DNA of 45,970 bases, taken from NCBI RefSeq assembly GCF_001408515.1, contig NZ_CYPR01000019.1:1-45970 (forward strand). The letters run 5' to 3'. Every line of letters starts with the position of its first letter. Positions within the stretch are counted from its first letter, which is position 1. Shown here in pieces: positions 31,391 through 39,357 of the stretch. The DNA comes from Jannaschia seosinensis. Lineage in GTDB: Bacteria > Pseudomonadota > Alphaproteobacteria > Rhodobacterales > Rhodobacteraceae. Made by a program: the position numbers and the translations under genes. The notes under the pieces are model-generated. The model worked only from the letters and a program-made list of their open reading frames with translations. It was not told where the DNA came from and did not search any database.

Positions 31391-32893
31391 TCAGTCCTGT
31401 TCAGCGGCGTCGGTCTGCGCCGGGTCGTTGGATTGCGCGCTGCCGGTCTTAGTGACGCGCCGCGGATCGCTGTCGAGCACGAGCCCGAGCGCGTCGAGCT
31501 TGGCGTTGGTCGCCGCGATCTCGGCGAGCACGGCATCGGGGTTGCGGCCCTGCTGGGCGATCACCTCGGCGAGGCTGGTGGTCCCTGAGCGAATCGCCAG
31601 CAGGTTCGCCATCGCGTCCTTCTGCGGGTCGACCGCCTCGAACTTCGGCGGCGACCATTCAACCGGTATGTCGGGGCGCGGGATCTGGCCCGTTGCCCAT
31701 GCGGCTTCGGTGAACCACCGCCAGACCGGCTGGCAGAGCATCGGAATGAAGAGCTGCCACTGCACGGCGTCGATCTGGCGGCGGAATTCGACGAGGCCTG
31801 CCCGGATCGAGGAGTAGTTCACCTGGGAGAGGTCCCCGGTCAGCAACTCGTAGGGCACCCGGAACCCGGCCGAGATCGTGTGCAGGCTCGCGCGCTTGTA
31901 CTCGGCATAGCCGCCTGTCGCTGACGGCTGGTTGAAGCGGATGTCCTTGCCGCCGCGGGCATAGGCGATGAGCCCGGGCTCGAACTGCTCGACCTGGTTC
32001 CCATCGGCGTCGACGACGGCGGGCGCGATGCCCTGCTGGGCCTCGTCGTCGCCGAAGACGATGGCGGTGACGCAGGCCTCGGTCTTCTTGCGGACGATCT
32101 CGGCCACCTCGTAATCGTCGAGATCGCGCAAGGACCGGATCACCGGCGCGCCCCAGGGCACGCCGCGCGCCTGGGTCCGCTGCTTCTCGTAGACATGCGC
32201 GATCTCGCTCGCCGGTACCGCCCGGCTCGACGCGCCCGCCTGCACCGCGCCGAAGGCGTCGCCTGGATGCTCACCGTGCAGCCAATAGGCCCGGCGCTGT
32301 CCGAGCGGGTCGAACTCGATCCCCTGCACGAGGCGACCGGACCCGATGGCGCCGGTCCGGCTGGCATCGAGGAAGTCGGCCTCGAGTACCTGAAGCTGAA
32401 GCGGGACCGGGAGCCCGTCGCTCGGACGGCGGAGCCGACGGCGCACCAGGACCTCGCCGGCCTCGACCATCTCGCGGCAGATCAGCGTCTGCAGCCCATA
32501 GAAGTCGAGCTGACCGTCGGCGTCGCAGGCGGACGACCAGCGCTCGAACAGCGCGTCGACCTTTCGATCGAGCTTGTCGTCGCCACTGGCGGCGCGGGGC
32601 ATGATCCCCGCGCCGATGATGTTGTTCACCAGCACCGCCACCGCCTTGGCGGCATGCGGGTTGTTGCGTACCAGATCCCGCATCCGGTTGCGCAAGAGCG
32701 CACCGGCGACGCCGATCTCGGTGTCGGCCGAGGACGCGCTCGCCCGCCAGCCATCCGTCCGCCGCCCACGCGCCGCCCCGTCGTAGCCGCGGGTGTGCGT
32801 GAGGGTGTCGAACGCCTGTCGCGCGAGCACCCGACGCGCGGCGGCTCGCGGCGCAACCGTTGCGATGGCGCGGTCGAACCAGCTTGCCGACAT
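31391..32893 (-). CDS. Portal protein, lambda (gpB) family
   Basis: 500 aa. Recognised by RTDGWRASASSADTEIGVAG, LRNRMRDLVRNNPHAAKAVAVLVNNIIGAGI, EVLVRRRLRRPSDGLPVPLQLQVLEADFLD and FRVPYELLTGDLSQVNYSSIRAGLVEFRRQ. It forms the dodecameric DNA channel at one capsid vertex. Its start overlaps the gpW stop and its stop lies 3 bases before the capsid start. Confidence 0.95.
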   Translation of the reverse strand: MSASWFDRAIATVAPRAAARRVLARQAFDTLTHTRGYDGAARGRRTDGWRASASSADTEIGVAGALLRNRMRDLVRNNPHAAKAVAVLVNNIIGAGIMPRAASGDDKLDRKVDALFERWSSACDADGQLDFYGLQTLICREMVEAGEVLVRRRLRRPSDGLPVPLQLQVLEADFLDASRTGAIGSGRLVQGIEFDPLGQRRAYWLHGEHPGDAFGAVQAGASSRAVPASEIAHVYEKQRTQARGVPWGAPVIRSLRDLDDYEVAEIVRKKTEACVTAIVFGDDEAQQGIAPAVVDADGNQVEQFEPGLIAYARGGKDIRFNQPSATGGYAEYKRASLHTISAGFRVPYELLTGDLSQVNYSSIRAGLVEFRRQIDAVQWQLFIPMLCQPVWRWFTEAAWATGQIPRPDIPVEWSPPKFEAVDPQKDAMANLLAIRSGTTSLAEVIAQQGRNPDAVLAEIAATNAKLDALGLVLDSDPRRVTKTGSAQSNDPAQTDAAEQD

Positions 32894-33102
32894 CAGCGGT
32901 CCCCGCGCGAGAAGCCGGCGAGACCTGCGACCGGCAACGGCCGGCTTGTTCCGGTGATCGCGCGCTCGATGGTCCGGATGCGCGCGAGCAGGTCCTCGGC
33001 CGAGCCATAGTCGACGGACTTGCCGTCATAGCTGACGCGCGTCGTGCCGCTGGCATAAGCGCGCCGGAGCGCGGCCAGTTCAGCTTCGGTCCAGTCCGCC
33101 AT
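32893..33102 (-). CDS. gpW-like head-tail joining protein
   Basis: 69 aa: MADWTEAELAALRRAYASGT, then RVSYDGKSVDYGSAEDLLARIRTIERAI, the helix-hairpin-helix pattern of lambda gpW. It binds below the portal and is needed for DNA retention. ATG 33102 shares TAATG with the terminase stop, which fixes the start; an upstream in-frame ATG at 33111 is less likely. Confidence 0.85.
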   Translation of the reverse strand: MADWTEAELAALRRAYASGTTRVSYDGKSVDYGSAEDLLARIRTIERAITGTSRPLPVAGLAGFSRGDR

Positions 33103-35108
33103 TAGAACCATCCTTCACGTCGCCCGAGCCAGTCCGAGCGCCGTTTCGTCTGCGGCGCGGAGGCGGGCCTGTTGATCAGCCCCGCGGCATCCGCCGCGGT
33201 CGGCGCCCGCCCGAGCTGATCCTCGAGGTCGCGCCATTTCTCGTCGGGCCAGCGGTCCGCGCCCGCGATCCAGGCGGCAGCGCGGGCATAGACCCGGCAG
33301 TCCAGCGCCTCGTTGCGCTCGCGCAGCTTCTGCCATTCCAGCCGGGCGAAGCCGCGCTTCGTGCGCACCGTCACCAGCTGCTCGGCCACGAACTGCTTCA
33401 GCCATTCGTTCTCGACCCAGTGCGGAAGGTGCACCGAGCCGGGCGGGAACGCCGCCCCGTCGGCCATCTCCTCCTCGGTCGGCCGCGCCAGCCGCAGGAA
33501 GCGGTAGGTCTCGGCCTTGAAGGTCGACACCGCCACCGTCCAGAGCCGCGCGCCGCGCCGCAGCCGCTTGCCGCCCTCGGTCGCATCGACGAAGGTCGGC
33601 CCCGACACCGGGCTCGAGCGGTTGAACCCCTCGACGCCCTTGACTGGCGATACCTGCGCAAACCCGTGCGCCCGCGACCAGGAATAGACGGCCGGGGCCT
33701 CGTAGCCGGTGTCGATGGCGAGCCGCGCGATCCTGAGATGCGCGCCACGTTCATGCAGCCAGCTTTTGTCCAGCAGCACGGTCAGTTCCGACCAGGCGTC
33801 ATGCCGGTCCGGCCCGCCCTCGATGACGACGTGATCGACGAGCCAGCTTTCCAGTCCGCGGCCCCAGGCCCAGACGTCGACCTCGATCCGGTCCTTCTGC
33901 ACGTCGGCCCCGGCAGTCAGGAACAGCCCACCCGCAGGCACCGTGCCGGACGTCCAGCGCTCGCGCCGGTCGTAGAGCCGCTGCCAGTCGGGCGCTTCCC
34001 CGGTCTCGACCCATGTCTCGCCGAGTATCGTGTTGCGAAAGGCCTTGATCGCCTCGTCGGACCCCTGCGCCGCGTCCCATGCCCGCACGATCCGCTCCCA
34101 GCTCAGCCAGCCGATCGGCGAATAGAGCGCCGAGAGGTGATATCCGACCGTGGTCGGATCGGCGGCCGTGGCGGTCGCCCGCCATTCGCCGCCCTCCAGC
34201 ATGGCCGTCTTGTGGTGTTCCGCGATTGCCGCGTCGCAGACCTCGCAGTGATACTCCGCCGTCTCCGGGCGGCCCTTCTGCCAGCGCAGCCGGTCGAACT
34301 TCAGCCACTGCATCGCGCCGCAATGCGGGCACGGCACGAAGAAGCGCCGTTGATCGCTCGCCTCGAACTCTCGCTCGATGCGGCTCAGCCCCCGGATCGT
34401 CGGAGTCGAGACCAGGAATACCTTGCGCCGGTGCGCGAAGGTCAGCGACCGCGCCTCGGCGAGCGTGACCGGATCGCCTTCCTCGTCGGCCGAGGCCGGA
34501 TAGGCGTCCACCTCGTCAAGGAAGATGTAGCGCGCCGGCGTCGAGCGAAGCCCCACCGCCGAGTTCGCCCCGGTCATGATCAGGATGCCGCCCGCGAACT
34601 CCTTCGACAGCATCGTGTTGCCGGCGTCGCGCGAGCGCGCTGGCTTGACCCGCGACCGCAGCTCCGGGCTCTCGTCGATCAGCGGGTCGATCCGCTGGCG
34701 CGAGTTGCGCTTCGCGAGTTCCACCGTGGGCTGGACCGCAAGCATCGGCCCCGGCGCCTGGTGGATCGCGAAGCCGATCCAGTTGTTGCCGGCCTCGGTG
34801 GCGCCGACCTGCGCGGCCTTCATGAAGACGATGCGCTGCGCGGCGTTCCCCGGCGACAGCGCGTCCATGATCTCGCGCGTGTAGGGCGTGCGGGCCGTGC
34901 GGTATCGCCCCGGCTCGGCCGACGCGCGGGGCGCCAGCATGCGGTGCCGGTCCGCCCATTCCGAGACGGTCAGGTCCGGGTCGGGCCGGAGCCCGGCGCC
35001 CCAGGCGCGCAGGACCTCCGCGACGCCATCGAAGTCGGTCAGGGCATCTTCGGCGTCACCTGAACTCGGGCCGGACCTCGGCGAGATCGTCGAGGTGGGC
35101 GCGTACAT
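33102..35108 (-). CDS. terL: Terminase large subunit, lambda gpA family
   Basis: 668 aa ATPase-nuclease that cuts and packages phage DNA. The ATPase has a variant Walker A KAAQVGATE (97-105) and Walker B RYIFLDEVDAYP (D198/E199). A zinc-finger-like pair CPHCGAMQW and CEVCD follows. The C-terminal nuclease includes DVQKDRIEVDVWAWGRG and LAIDTGYEAPAVYSWS. The ATG at 35108 lies 53 bases inside terS, an unusually long overlap, so a slightly later start is possible. Confidence 0.95.
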   Translation of the reverse strand: MYAPTSTISPRSGPSSGDAEDALTDFDGVAEVLRAWGAGLRPDPDLTVSEWADRHRMLAPRASAEPGRYRTARTPYTREIMDALSPGNAAQRIVFMKAAQVGATEAGNNWIGFAIHQAPGPMLAVQPTVELAKRNSRQRIDPLIDESPELRSRVKPARSRDAGNTMLSKEFAGGILIMTGANSAVGLRSTPARYIFLDEVDAYPASADEEGDPVTLAEARSLTFAHRRKVFLVSTPTIRGLSRIEREFEASDQRRFFVPCPHCGAMQWLKFDRLRWQKGRPETAEYHCEVCDAAIAEHHKTAMLEGGEWRATATAADPTTVGYHLSALYSPIGWLSWERIVRAWDAAQGSDEAIKAFRNTILGETWVETGEAPDWQRLYDRRERWTSGTVPAGGLFLTAGADVQKDRIEVDVWAWGRGLESWLVDHVVIEGGPDRHDAWSELTVLLDKSWLHERGAHLRIARLAIDTGYEAPAVYSWSRAHGFAQVSPVKGVEGFNRSSPVSGPTFVDATEGGKRLRRGARLWTVAVSTFKAETYRFLRLARPTEEEMADGAAFPPGSVHLPHWVENEWLKQFVAEQLVTVRTKRGFARLEWQKLRERNEALDCRVYARAAAWIAGADRWPDEKWRDLEDQLGRAPTAADAAGLINRPASAPQTKRRSDWLGRREGWF

Positions 35109-35616
35109 GGCTCTCCAGCGCTTTCTGCATCGCGGCCGCCTCCACGCCGAGCTCGGCCGCCATCAGCGCCGCGGCGCGGGACGGCCAGTTCACCCAGGCG
35201 TCGCGCTCCTCGCGGGCGAGCCGGAACACGAGCGCGGTCGCGCGGGCGCGGTCGATCAGCTCCCCCTTCATCTTCTGGAGGCGCAGCCGGCGCTCCTGCG
35301 CCTTCAGCACCTCGTTGGCGGTCTTGGCCTGCAGGAAGGTCGTGCCACCGCCGACGGCCGGGACCGCCAGACCCTGTTCGCGCAGCGTGTCGCCGACGGC
35401 GGCCACCGCCGCCTCGGGGACGGGCTTCAGCTTCGGCGCGGGCGGCTTGCGGGTCTTCGACGGGTCCGTCGTCTCGGCACGCCTCGCGTCGCTGGCGGCC
35501 GCGTTGATGCTGCCGTCCGGATAGAGGACCAGCCGCTCGGCGGCCTTCGCCTTCTGGATCGCGCCGCGCGACAGCCCAACATGGGCGGCGTACTGGCGCT
35601 CGCTCATGCCCTGCAT
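35056..35616 (-). CDS. terS: Terminase small subunit, Nu1-like
   Basis: 186 aa. N-terminal winged helix-turn-helix (SERQYAAHVGLSRGAIQKAKAAERLVLYPDGSIN), basic linker, and a C-terminal helical oligomerisation part (QAKTANEVLKAQERRLRLQ; REERDAWVNWPSRAAALMAAELG), as in Nu1-type proteins that recognise the packaging site. It is the first gene of the structural operon and faces a divergent plus-strand cassette. Confidence 0.88.
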   Translation of the reverse strand: MQGMSERQYAAHVGLSRGAIQKAKAAERLVLYPDGSINAAASDARRAETTDPSKTRKPPAPKLKPVPEAAVAAVGDTLREQGLAVPAVGGGTTFLQAKTANEVLKAQERRLRLQKMKGELIDRARATALVFRLAREERDAWVNWPSRAAALMAAELGVEAAAMQKALESHVRAHLDDLAEVRPEFR

Positions 35617-35647
35617 CGACGGCCCCGATTATCATTCAGATTCATGT

Positions 35648-35666
35648 GCTTATCGAGTTGATAAGC
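35648..35666. promoter_or_regulatory. Inverted repeat GCTTATC-GAGTT-GATAAGC in the terminase divergent gap
   Basis: Two perfect 7-bp arms with a 5-bp spacer, 32 bases upstream of terS and 63 bases upstream of the plus-strand gene at 35729. The form is that of a dimeric repressor operator. The half-site CTTATCAAC recurs at 40157-40165 inside the candidate origin. Confidence 0.5.
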
Positions 35667-35728
35667 CTCCGCGCCGGAGCGAACGTCCGTCCCACAAGGA
35701 CGATGCAACTCACTACGGAGCCACCACG

Positions 35729-36001
35729 ATGACGACCCGCCTGAACCCGATCACCACGCCCCGCCACGAGCTCCGCGCCGAGAAAACGCAACGGAACAAG
35801 CAAGCCGCGCTCGACGCCTTCATTGCAAAGAAGGCCGAGATCGACGCGATGCTCGCCCGGCTGCAGGGCCTCAGCGACGAGCATTTCAACGCCCACCCCG
35901 ACGAAATCAACTGGGGGCATGTCGGCACCCTCGAGCACTACGCCAGCCTCCTGAAGCGCATCACCGACAGCGCCTTCGGCGAGGGCGAACACGCTGACTG
36001 A
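35729..36001 (+). CDS. Small phage protein of unknown function
   Basis: 90 aa from ATG 35729, with GGAG 9 bases upstream. Sequence: MTTRLNPITTPRHELRAEKT, then AALDAFIAKKAEIDAMLARLQGLSDEHFNAHPDEINWGHVGTLEHYASLLKRITD, which is helical and probably cytoplasmic. I do not recognise a named family. It lies with a DUF3489 gene in a plus-strand pair divergent from terS. Confidence 0.75.
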   Translation: MTTRLNPITTPRHELRAEKTQRNKQAALDAFIAKKAEIDAMLARLQGLSDEHFNAHPDEINWGHVGTLEHYASLLKRITDSAFGEGEHAD

Positions 36002-36094
36002 CGGGTCATCTCTCCGAGTCCTGCCCGCCGACTGGCGGGCTCGACCTCGTAGAAGGGCCCGCATCCCGCGCGCCCCGATGCGACGGAGACGACC

Positions 36095-36649
36095 ATGACC
36101 AAACTTTCCGGCACCCAGCTCCTGATCCTGAGCGCGGCCGCGCAGCGCGACGACCGCAACGTTCTGCCGCTGCCCGGCTCGCTGCGCGGCGGCGCCGCGA
36201 CCAAGGTGGTGGCCGCGCTTCTCTCCCGCGGGCTCATTGCCGAGACCATGACCGACAGCCAGACCAAGGCCGACGCGGCGCTGAACCGCATCTGGCGGAA
36301 CGATGAGGATGGCCGCGCCATCCTGCTCCACATCACCGACGCTGGCCTCGCCGCCATCGGCGTCGAACCCGAGGACGCGCCGAACGCGGACGCCGCGACG
36401 GAGATCACGACAGACGACGCTCCCGCGCTTAAGGTGCGCAAACCGCGCGAGGGCACGAAGCAAGCTCAGCTCATCGCCATGCTGCGGGCGCCGGAAGGCG
36501 CGACCATCGACGAGATCGTCGCCGCCACCGGCTGGCAGCCGCACACGGTGCGCGGCGCCTTCGCCGGCGCGCTCAAGAAGAAACTCGGGCTCGAAGTAAC
36601 CTCCGACAAGGTCGAGGGGCGCGGGCGGGTCTACCGGCTCGAAGCCTGA
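36095..36649 (+). CDS. DUF3489-domain protein
   Basis: 184 aa. The N-terminal half (TKLSGTQLLILSAAAQRDDR, then LRGGAATKVVAALLSRGLI) resembles a winged helix. The C-terminal DUF3489 segment (GTKQAQLIAMLRAPEGATID, EIVAATGWQPHTVRGAFAGALKKKLGLEV) is also HTH-like, so DNA binding is likely. GGAG precedes the ATG. Its 3' end overlaps the convergent DUF7220 gene by 19 bases. The exact role is unknown; regulation of phage genes is an inference. Confidence 0.85.
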   Translation: MTKLSGTQLLILSAAAQRDDRNVLPLPGSLRGGAATKVVAALLSRGLIAETMTDSQTKADAALNRIWRNDEDGRAILLHITDAGLAAIGVEPEDAPNADAATEITTDDAPALKVRKPREGTKQAQLIAMLRAPEGATIDEIVAATGWQPHTVRGAFAGALKKKLGLEVTSDKVEGRGRVYRLEA

Positions 36650-36951
36650 TCCCGACCCGGCGCACCGCCGAAGTTCCGGCGGTAGGGAAGCCGGACCGGA
36701 ACAGAGCCGCCGCTCGTCCTGAGCGGCGGCTTCGTCGCGCTGACCCTGAGCGCCTCGAACAGCCGCCGCAACGTGAAGCTGCGGACGATGGAGGCCCCGG
36801 TGAAGACCAACCCCATCTGCAAGTTCTGCGCGAGCGTCGTGTGCAGACCGAAGATCGGGAAGATCAGGATCTGCGTCACGACCGCGACGCCATAGCCGAC
36901 CGCGACATTGGCGATGGACTCGACCAGCGACATGAGCCGCGACTGCTTCAT
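36631..36951 (-). CDS. DUF7220-like small membrane protein
   Basis: 106 aa: MKQSRLMSLVESIANVAVGY, AVVTQILIFPIFGLHTTLAQ, LQMGLVFTGASIVRSFTLRRLFEALR. Two membrane spans followed by a polar tail, a pattern common in Rhodobacterales prophages and GTA-like regions. ATG 36951 overlaps the methyltransferase stop as ATGA. Function unknown; the family name is from memory. Confidence 0.78.
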   Translation of the reverse strand: MKQSRLMSLVESIANVAVGYGVAVVTQILIFPIFGLHTTLAQNLQMGLVFTGASIVRSFTLRRLFEALRVSATKPPLRTSGGSVPVRLPYRRNFGGAPGRDQASSR

Positions 36952-38309
36952 GCGGCCTTGCTCTTCCTGCGCCCTGCGCTCGCGGCGTCGGTGGGGGCAT
37001 CGGACTCGTCGTTACCGAGCCGCTCCGTCCTCACGTCCGCAAAACTGCGTCCTTCGCCATCCAAGATCGCGTCGTGGCCGGTCTCCGCCTGCCAGCGTTC
37101 CACGGCGACATCGACATAGGCCGGGCTGATCTCCATCGCGAAGACCCGGCGTCCGTTGGCCTCGCCCGCCATGATCTGCGAACCCGAGCCTGAGAACGGC
37201 TCGTAGCAGATCCCGCCGCGGGCGACGTGCTGGCGCATCGGGATCCCGAAGGCGTCGAGCGGTTTCGGTGTCGGGTGGTCGGGCCGGTCATCCTTGGCGA
37301 AGCTGGGCAGCGCCCATGTCGACGGCAGCGTTTCCTCGGCGACTTTGGGCGGGCGGTTCGGGCGGCGCCAGCCCATGAAGCAGGGTTCGTGCTTCCAGAG
37401 GTAGTGCGACCGGGTCAGGACCCCGCGGTCCTTCACCCAGATGATCTGCTGGTGGACGAAGGCGCCCGCCTTCTCCCAGCAAGCCTCCAGCATCGCCTGG
37501 CGGCGCGAGGCGTGCCAGCAGTACCAGGCGGCGTCTTCGGCGATGGCCTCGGCGACCGCCGCAGCGATGAAGCCGTCGTAGAGTTCCGCGCCTTGAGAAC
37601 TGTCGTCCCAGGTCGTGCCGTAGGACGCCGACCAATCCTTGTTCCGGGTCGGGTGGTTCGAGCCGTCGTAATCGACGAGATACGGCGGATCGGTCGCGAA
37701 CAGGATCGCCCGCTCGCCATTCATCAGACGGCGCACATCGGCCGCGCTGGTGCTGTCGCCGCAGAGCAGCCGGTGATCGCCGAGGATCCAGAGATCGCCC
37801 GTCCGCGACGCCGGATTGCGTGGGGGTTCGGGGATTGTCACCGGTGGCACCGAGCCCCCGGGGCCACCTTCTTCACCGTCGTCTTCCGCGACGTAGGCCA
37901 GCAGCTTATCGAGTTCGCCATCGGAAAACCCGACAAGCGACAGGTCGAAATCCTCGGCCAGCAGGTCGTTCAGTTCCGCCGAGAGCAGCGCCTCATCCCA
38001 GGTCCCGAGTTCCGTCAGCTTGTTGTCCGCGATGCGGTATGCGCGGCGCTGCGCCTCGGTCAGGTGCCCCAGCAAGATCACCGGCGCTTCGGTCAGCCCG
38101 AGCTGCGTCGCGGCCTGCACGCGCCCGTGCCCCGCGATTAGTTCCCCGTCCTCGGCCACGAGGCATGGCACGGTCCAGCCGAACTCGGCCATGCTGGCAG
38201 CGATCTTCGCCACCTGGTCCGCGCCATGCGCCTTCGCGTTCTTCGCGTAGGGCTGGAGGCGCGACAGCGGCCACATCTCGATCGCGTCCGGGGCGAAGCT
38301 CAGCGTCAT
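36948..38309 (-). CDS. DNA methyltransferase with N-terminal ParB-like domain
   Basis: 453 aa from ATG 38309. Residues about 10-140 are a ParB/sulfiredoxin-type domain (LSRLQPYAKNAKAHGADQVA, ELIAGHGRVQAATQLG with GHGR at 60-63). Residues about 170-430 are a beta-class amino-methyltransferase: DPPY at 207-210 precedes the SAM motif EPFSGSGSQIMAG near 380, giving N4-cytosine or N6-adenine methylation. No cognate restriction gene is adjacent, so it is a phage orphan methylase that may guard against host restriction or time gene expression. The leader carries nested palindromes. Confidence 0.92.
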   Translation of the reverse strand: MTLSFAPDAIEMWPLSRLQPYAKNAKAHGADQVAKIAASMAEFGWTVPCLVAEDGELIAGHGRVQAATQLGLTEAPVILLGHLTEAQRRAYRIADNKLTELGTWDEALLSAELNDLLAEDFDLSLVGFSDGELDKLLAYVAEDDGEEGGPGGSVPPVTIPEPPRNPASRTGDLWILGDHRLLCGDSTSAADVRRLMNGERAILFATDPPYLVDYDGSNHPTRNKDWSASYGTTWDDSSQGAELYDGFIAAAVAEAIAEDAAWYCWHASRRQAMLEACWEKAGAFVHQQIIWVKDRGVLTRSHYLWKHEPCFMGWRRPNRPPKVAEETLPSTWALPSFAKDDRPDHPTPKPLDAFGIPMRQHVARGGICYEPFSGSGSQIMAGEANGRRVFAMEISPAYVDVAVERWQAETGHDAILDGEGRSFADVRTERLGNDESDAPTDAASAGRRKSKAA

Positions 38310-38334
38310 GGTGGGCAAGGTTCCTCGGTCGAGT

Positions 38335-38365
38335 GGATGCCGGTGGCATCCGGACTCCGGATGCC
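38335..38365. repeat. Nested palindromes in the methyltransferase leader
   Basis: GGATGCC, then GGCATCCGGA, C, TCCGGATGCC: the 10-bp arms at 38345-38354 and 38356-38365 form a near-perfect 21-bp palindrome, and the first GGATGCC (38335-38341) can pair with GGCATCC instead. The two structures are mutually exclusive. The element ends 26 bases from the ATG at 38309. Confidence 0.6.
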
Positions 38366-38557
38366 GCGCAGGACTCCACACGGGGTCCAGCGGCCACCAG
38401 CGGTGTCCGGTCGGAAGGCCAGCGTTCATTGGTGTTTGCGCAAGGCGCGGGTGGCTCCGGCTTCCGGGTGGCTTCCCAAAAATCCGGCCCTGTCGCTGGC
38501 GATGTCCCGCGCTTCGCCCGCCAGCATACGAATATCGCGAGGAAGGAACCAAGAACT

Positions 38558-38606
38558 CAATGGGTTAGCCCATTGGACCCCGGCTGGACCCTTCGCTGGA
38601 CCCCGG
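38558..38606. repeat. Inverted repeat plus phased TGGACCC direct repeats
   Basis: CAATGGGTTAGCCCATTG (7-bp arms, 38558-38575) runs into TGGACCC copies starting at 38574, 38585 and 38597, spaced 11 and 12 bp, about one helical turn. An inverted copy GGGTCCA lies at 38383-38389. Confidence 0.5.
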
Positions 38607-38714
38607 AAGCCAGCGGCGCGGCCTCTGCCTGCGCGCTTCTCTCCCGAGCATATTGGTTTTCTAACGGCCTCGACGAAATGTGTAAGGCCCTGCGATGTAC
38701 ACCCGAAAATTTCC

Positions 38715-39161
38715 TCAGAGGACGATTTTTCTTGACAGCCGATTGGCGTTTTCGATGACGAACTGCTGCGAGCGCCGGGGCGACGGCACGCGACCGTTCA
38801 GCCGCCAGGTGATCACCGCAAGGCCGTACTGCCAGCGCTTGGTCGCGGCCGTGCGCGACAGGCCGAACTGCCAGCAGATCGGCTTCCACGCCATTCCGTC
38901 GGCGCGGGCCCAGACCAGCCGCCCGTCCTCGGGCTCGAGCCAGCGCAGCCAGAGCATCGCTTCTTCCGCCTGCGTGATCTGTCGCGGGCTGGGCCTCGGG
39001 CGACGCATCTGCGGCTCCTGACCGACCTTGTCGGCGAAGCTGTGGAAATACTCGGGCCAGGCGTTGAAGAAGCCCTGCGGCATCACGCCCGGCATCTGCC
39101 GCATCACGCCCGCCGCAAGTTCAAGCCGATCCTGCACCTGCGCTGTGGTCCACTCACCCAT
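38715..39161 (-). CDS. DUF6362-like phage protein
   Basis: 148 aa: WTTAQVQDRLELAAGVMRQM, then FNAWPEYFHSF, RRPRPSPRQITQAEEAMLWLRWLEPEDGRLVWARA and CWQFGLSRTAATKRWQYGLAVITWRLNGR. The last segment is an HTH-like helix pair, reminiscent of sigma-region-4/transposase-like DNA-binding proteins in Rhodobacterales prophages. Start ATG 39161 overlaps the next gene's end by 8 bases. The domain name is from memory. Confidence 0.75.
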   Translation of the reverse strand: MGEWTTAQVQDRLELAAGVMRQMPGVMPQGFFNAWPEYFHSFADKVGQEPQMRRPRPSPRQITQAEEAMLWLRWLEPEDGRLVWARADGMAWKPICWQFGLSRTAATKRWQYGLAVITWRLNGRVPSPRRSQQFVIENANRLSRKIVL

Positions 39162-39357
39162 GGCGCGCCTCCTGTTCCCGCTTGCCGTAGAGCCGCTCGC
39201 CGAGTTGGCGCACCAGCTCTCGCTCCGGCCAGGTCAGGCGGTCGTCGTCGACGGCGACGGCCAGCAGGCCCTGTTCCTTCCAGCCGTCGCGCTTGACCTC
39301 GTCAGGGTTGCGGCGGTGACCGCCGTAGCCCTTGGGCGTGAACCGCATGCCGCTCAT
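39154..39357 (-). CDS. Small phage protein of unknown function
   Basis: 67 aa from ATG 39357: MSGMRFTPKGYGGHRRNPDE, VKRDGWKEQGLLAVAVDDDRLTWPERELVRQLGERLYGKR. It overlaps the RuvC-like stop as ATGA and the DUF6362 start, so it belongs to a tightly coupled gene set. No family recognised. Confidence 0.7.
   Translation of the reverse strand: MSGMRFTPKGYGGHRRNPDEVKRDGWKEQGLLAVAVDDDRLTWPERELVRQLGERLYGKREQEARHG

Larger units (their letters stand above)
38310..38714. other. Structured 405-base non-coding gap upstream of the methyltransferase
   Basis: No convincing gene on either strand. It contains alternating palindromes (38335-38365), an 18-bp inverted repeat (38558-38575) and three phased TGGACCC repeats (38574-38603) with an inverted copy (38383-38389). 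It must carry the promoter for the methyltransferase-DUF7220 pair and probably a binding region for phage regulators. Confidence 0.55.

Noticed and set aside
33420-35063. A 547-codon plus-strand frame opposite terL
   Set aside because: It is Arg/His/Pro-rich with no fold signature, and the minus strand carries a clear terminase.
38310-38552. N-terminal extension of the ParB-methyltransferase
   Set aside because: The extension is Pro/Arg/His-rich and covers the palindrome region. ParB similarity begins just after ATG 38309.
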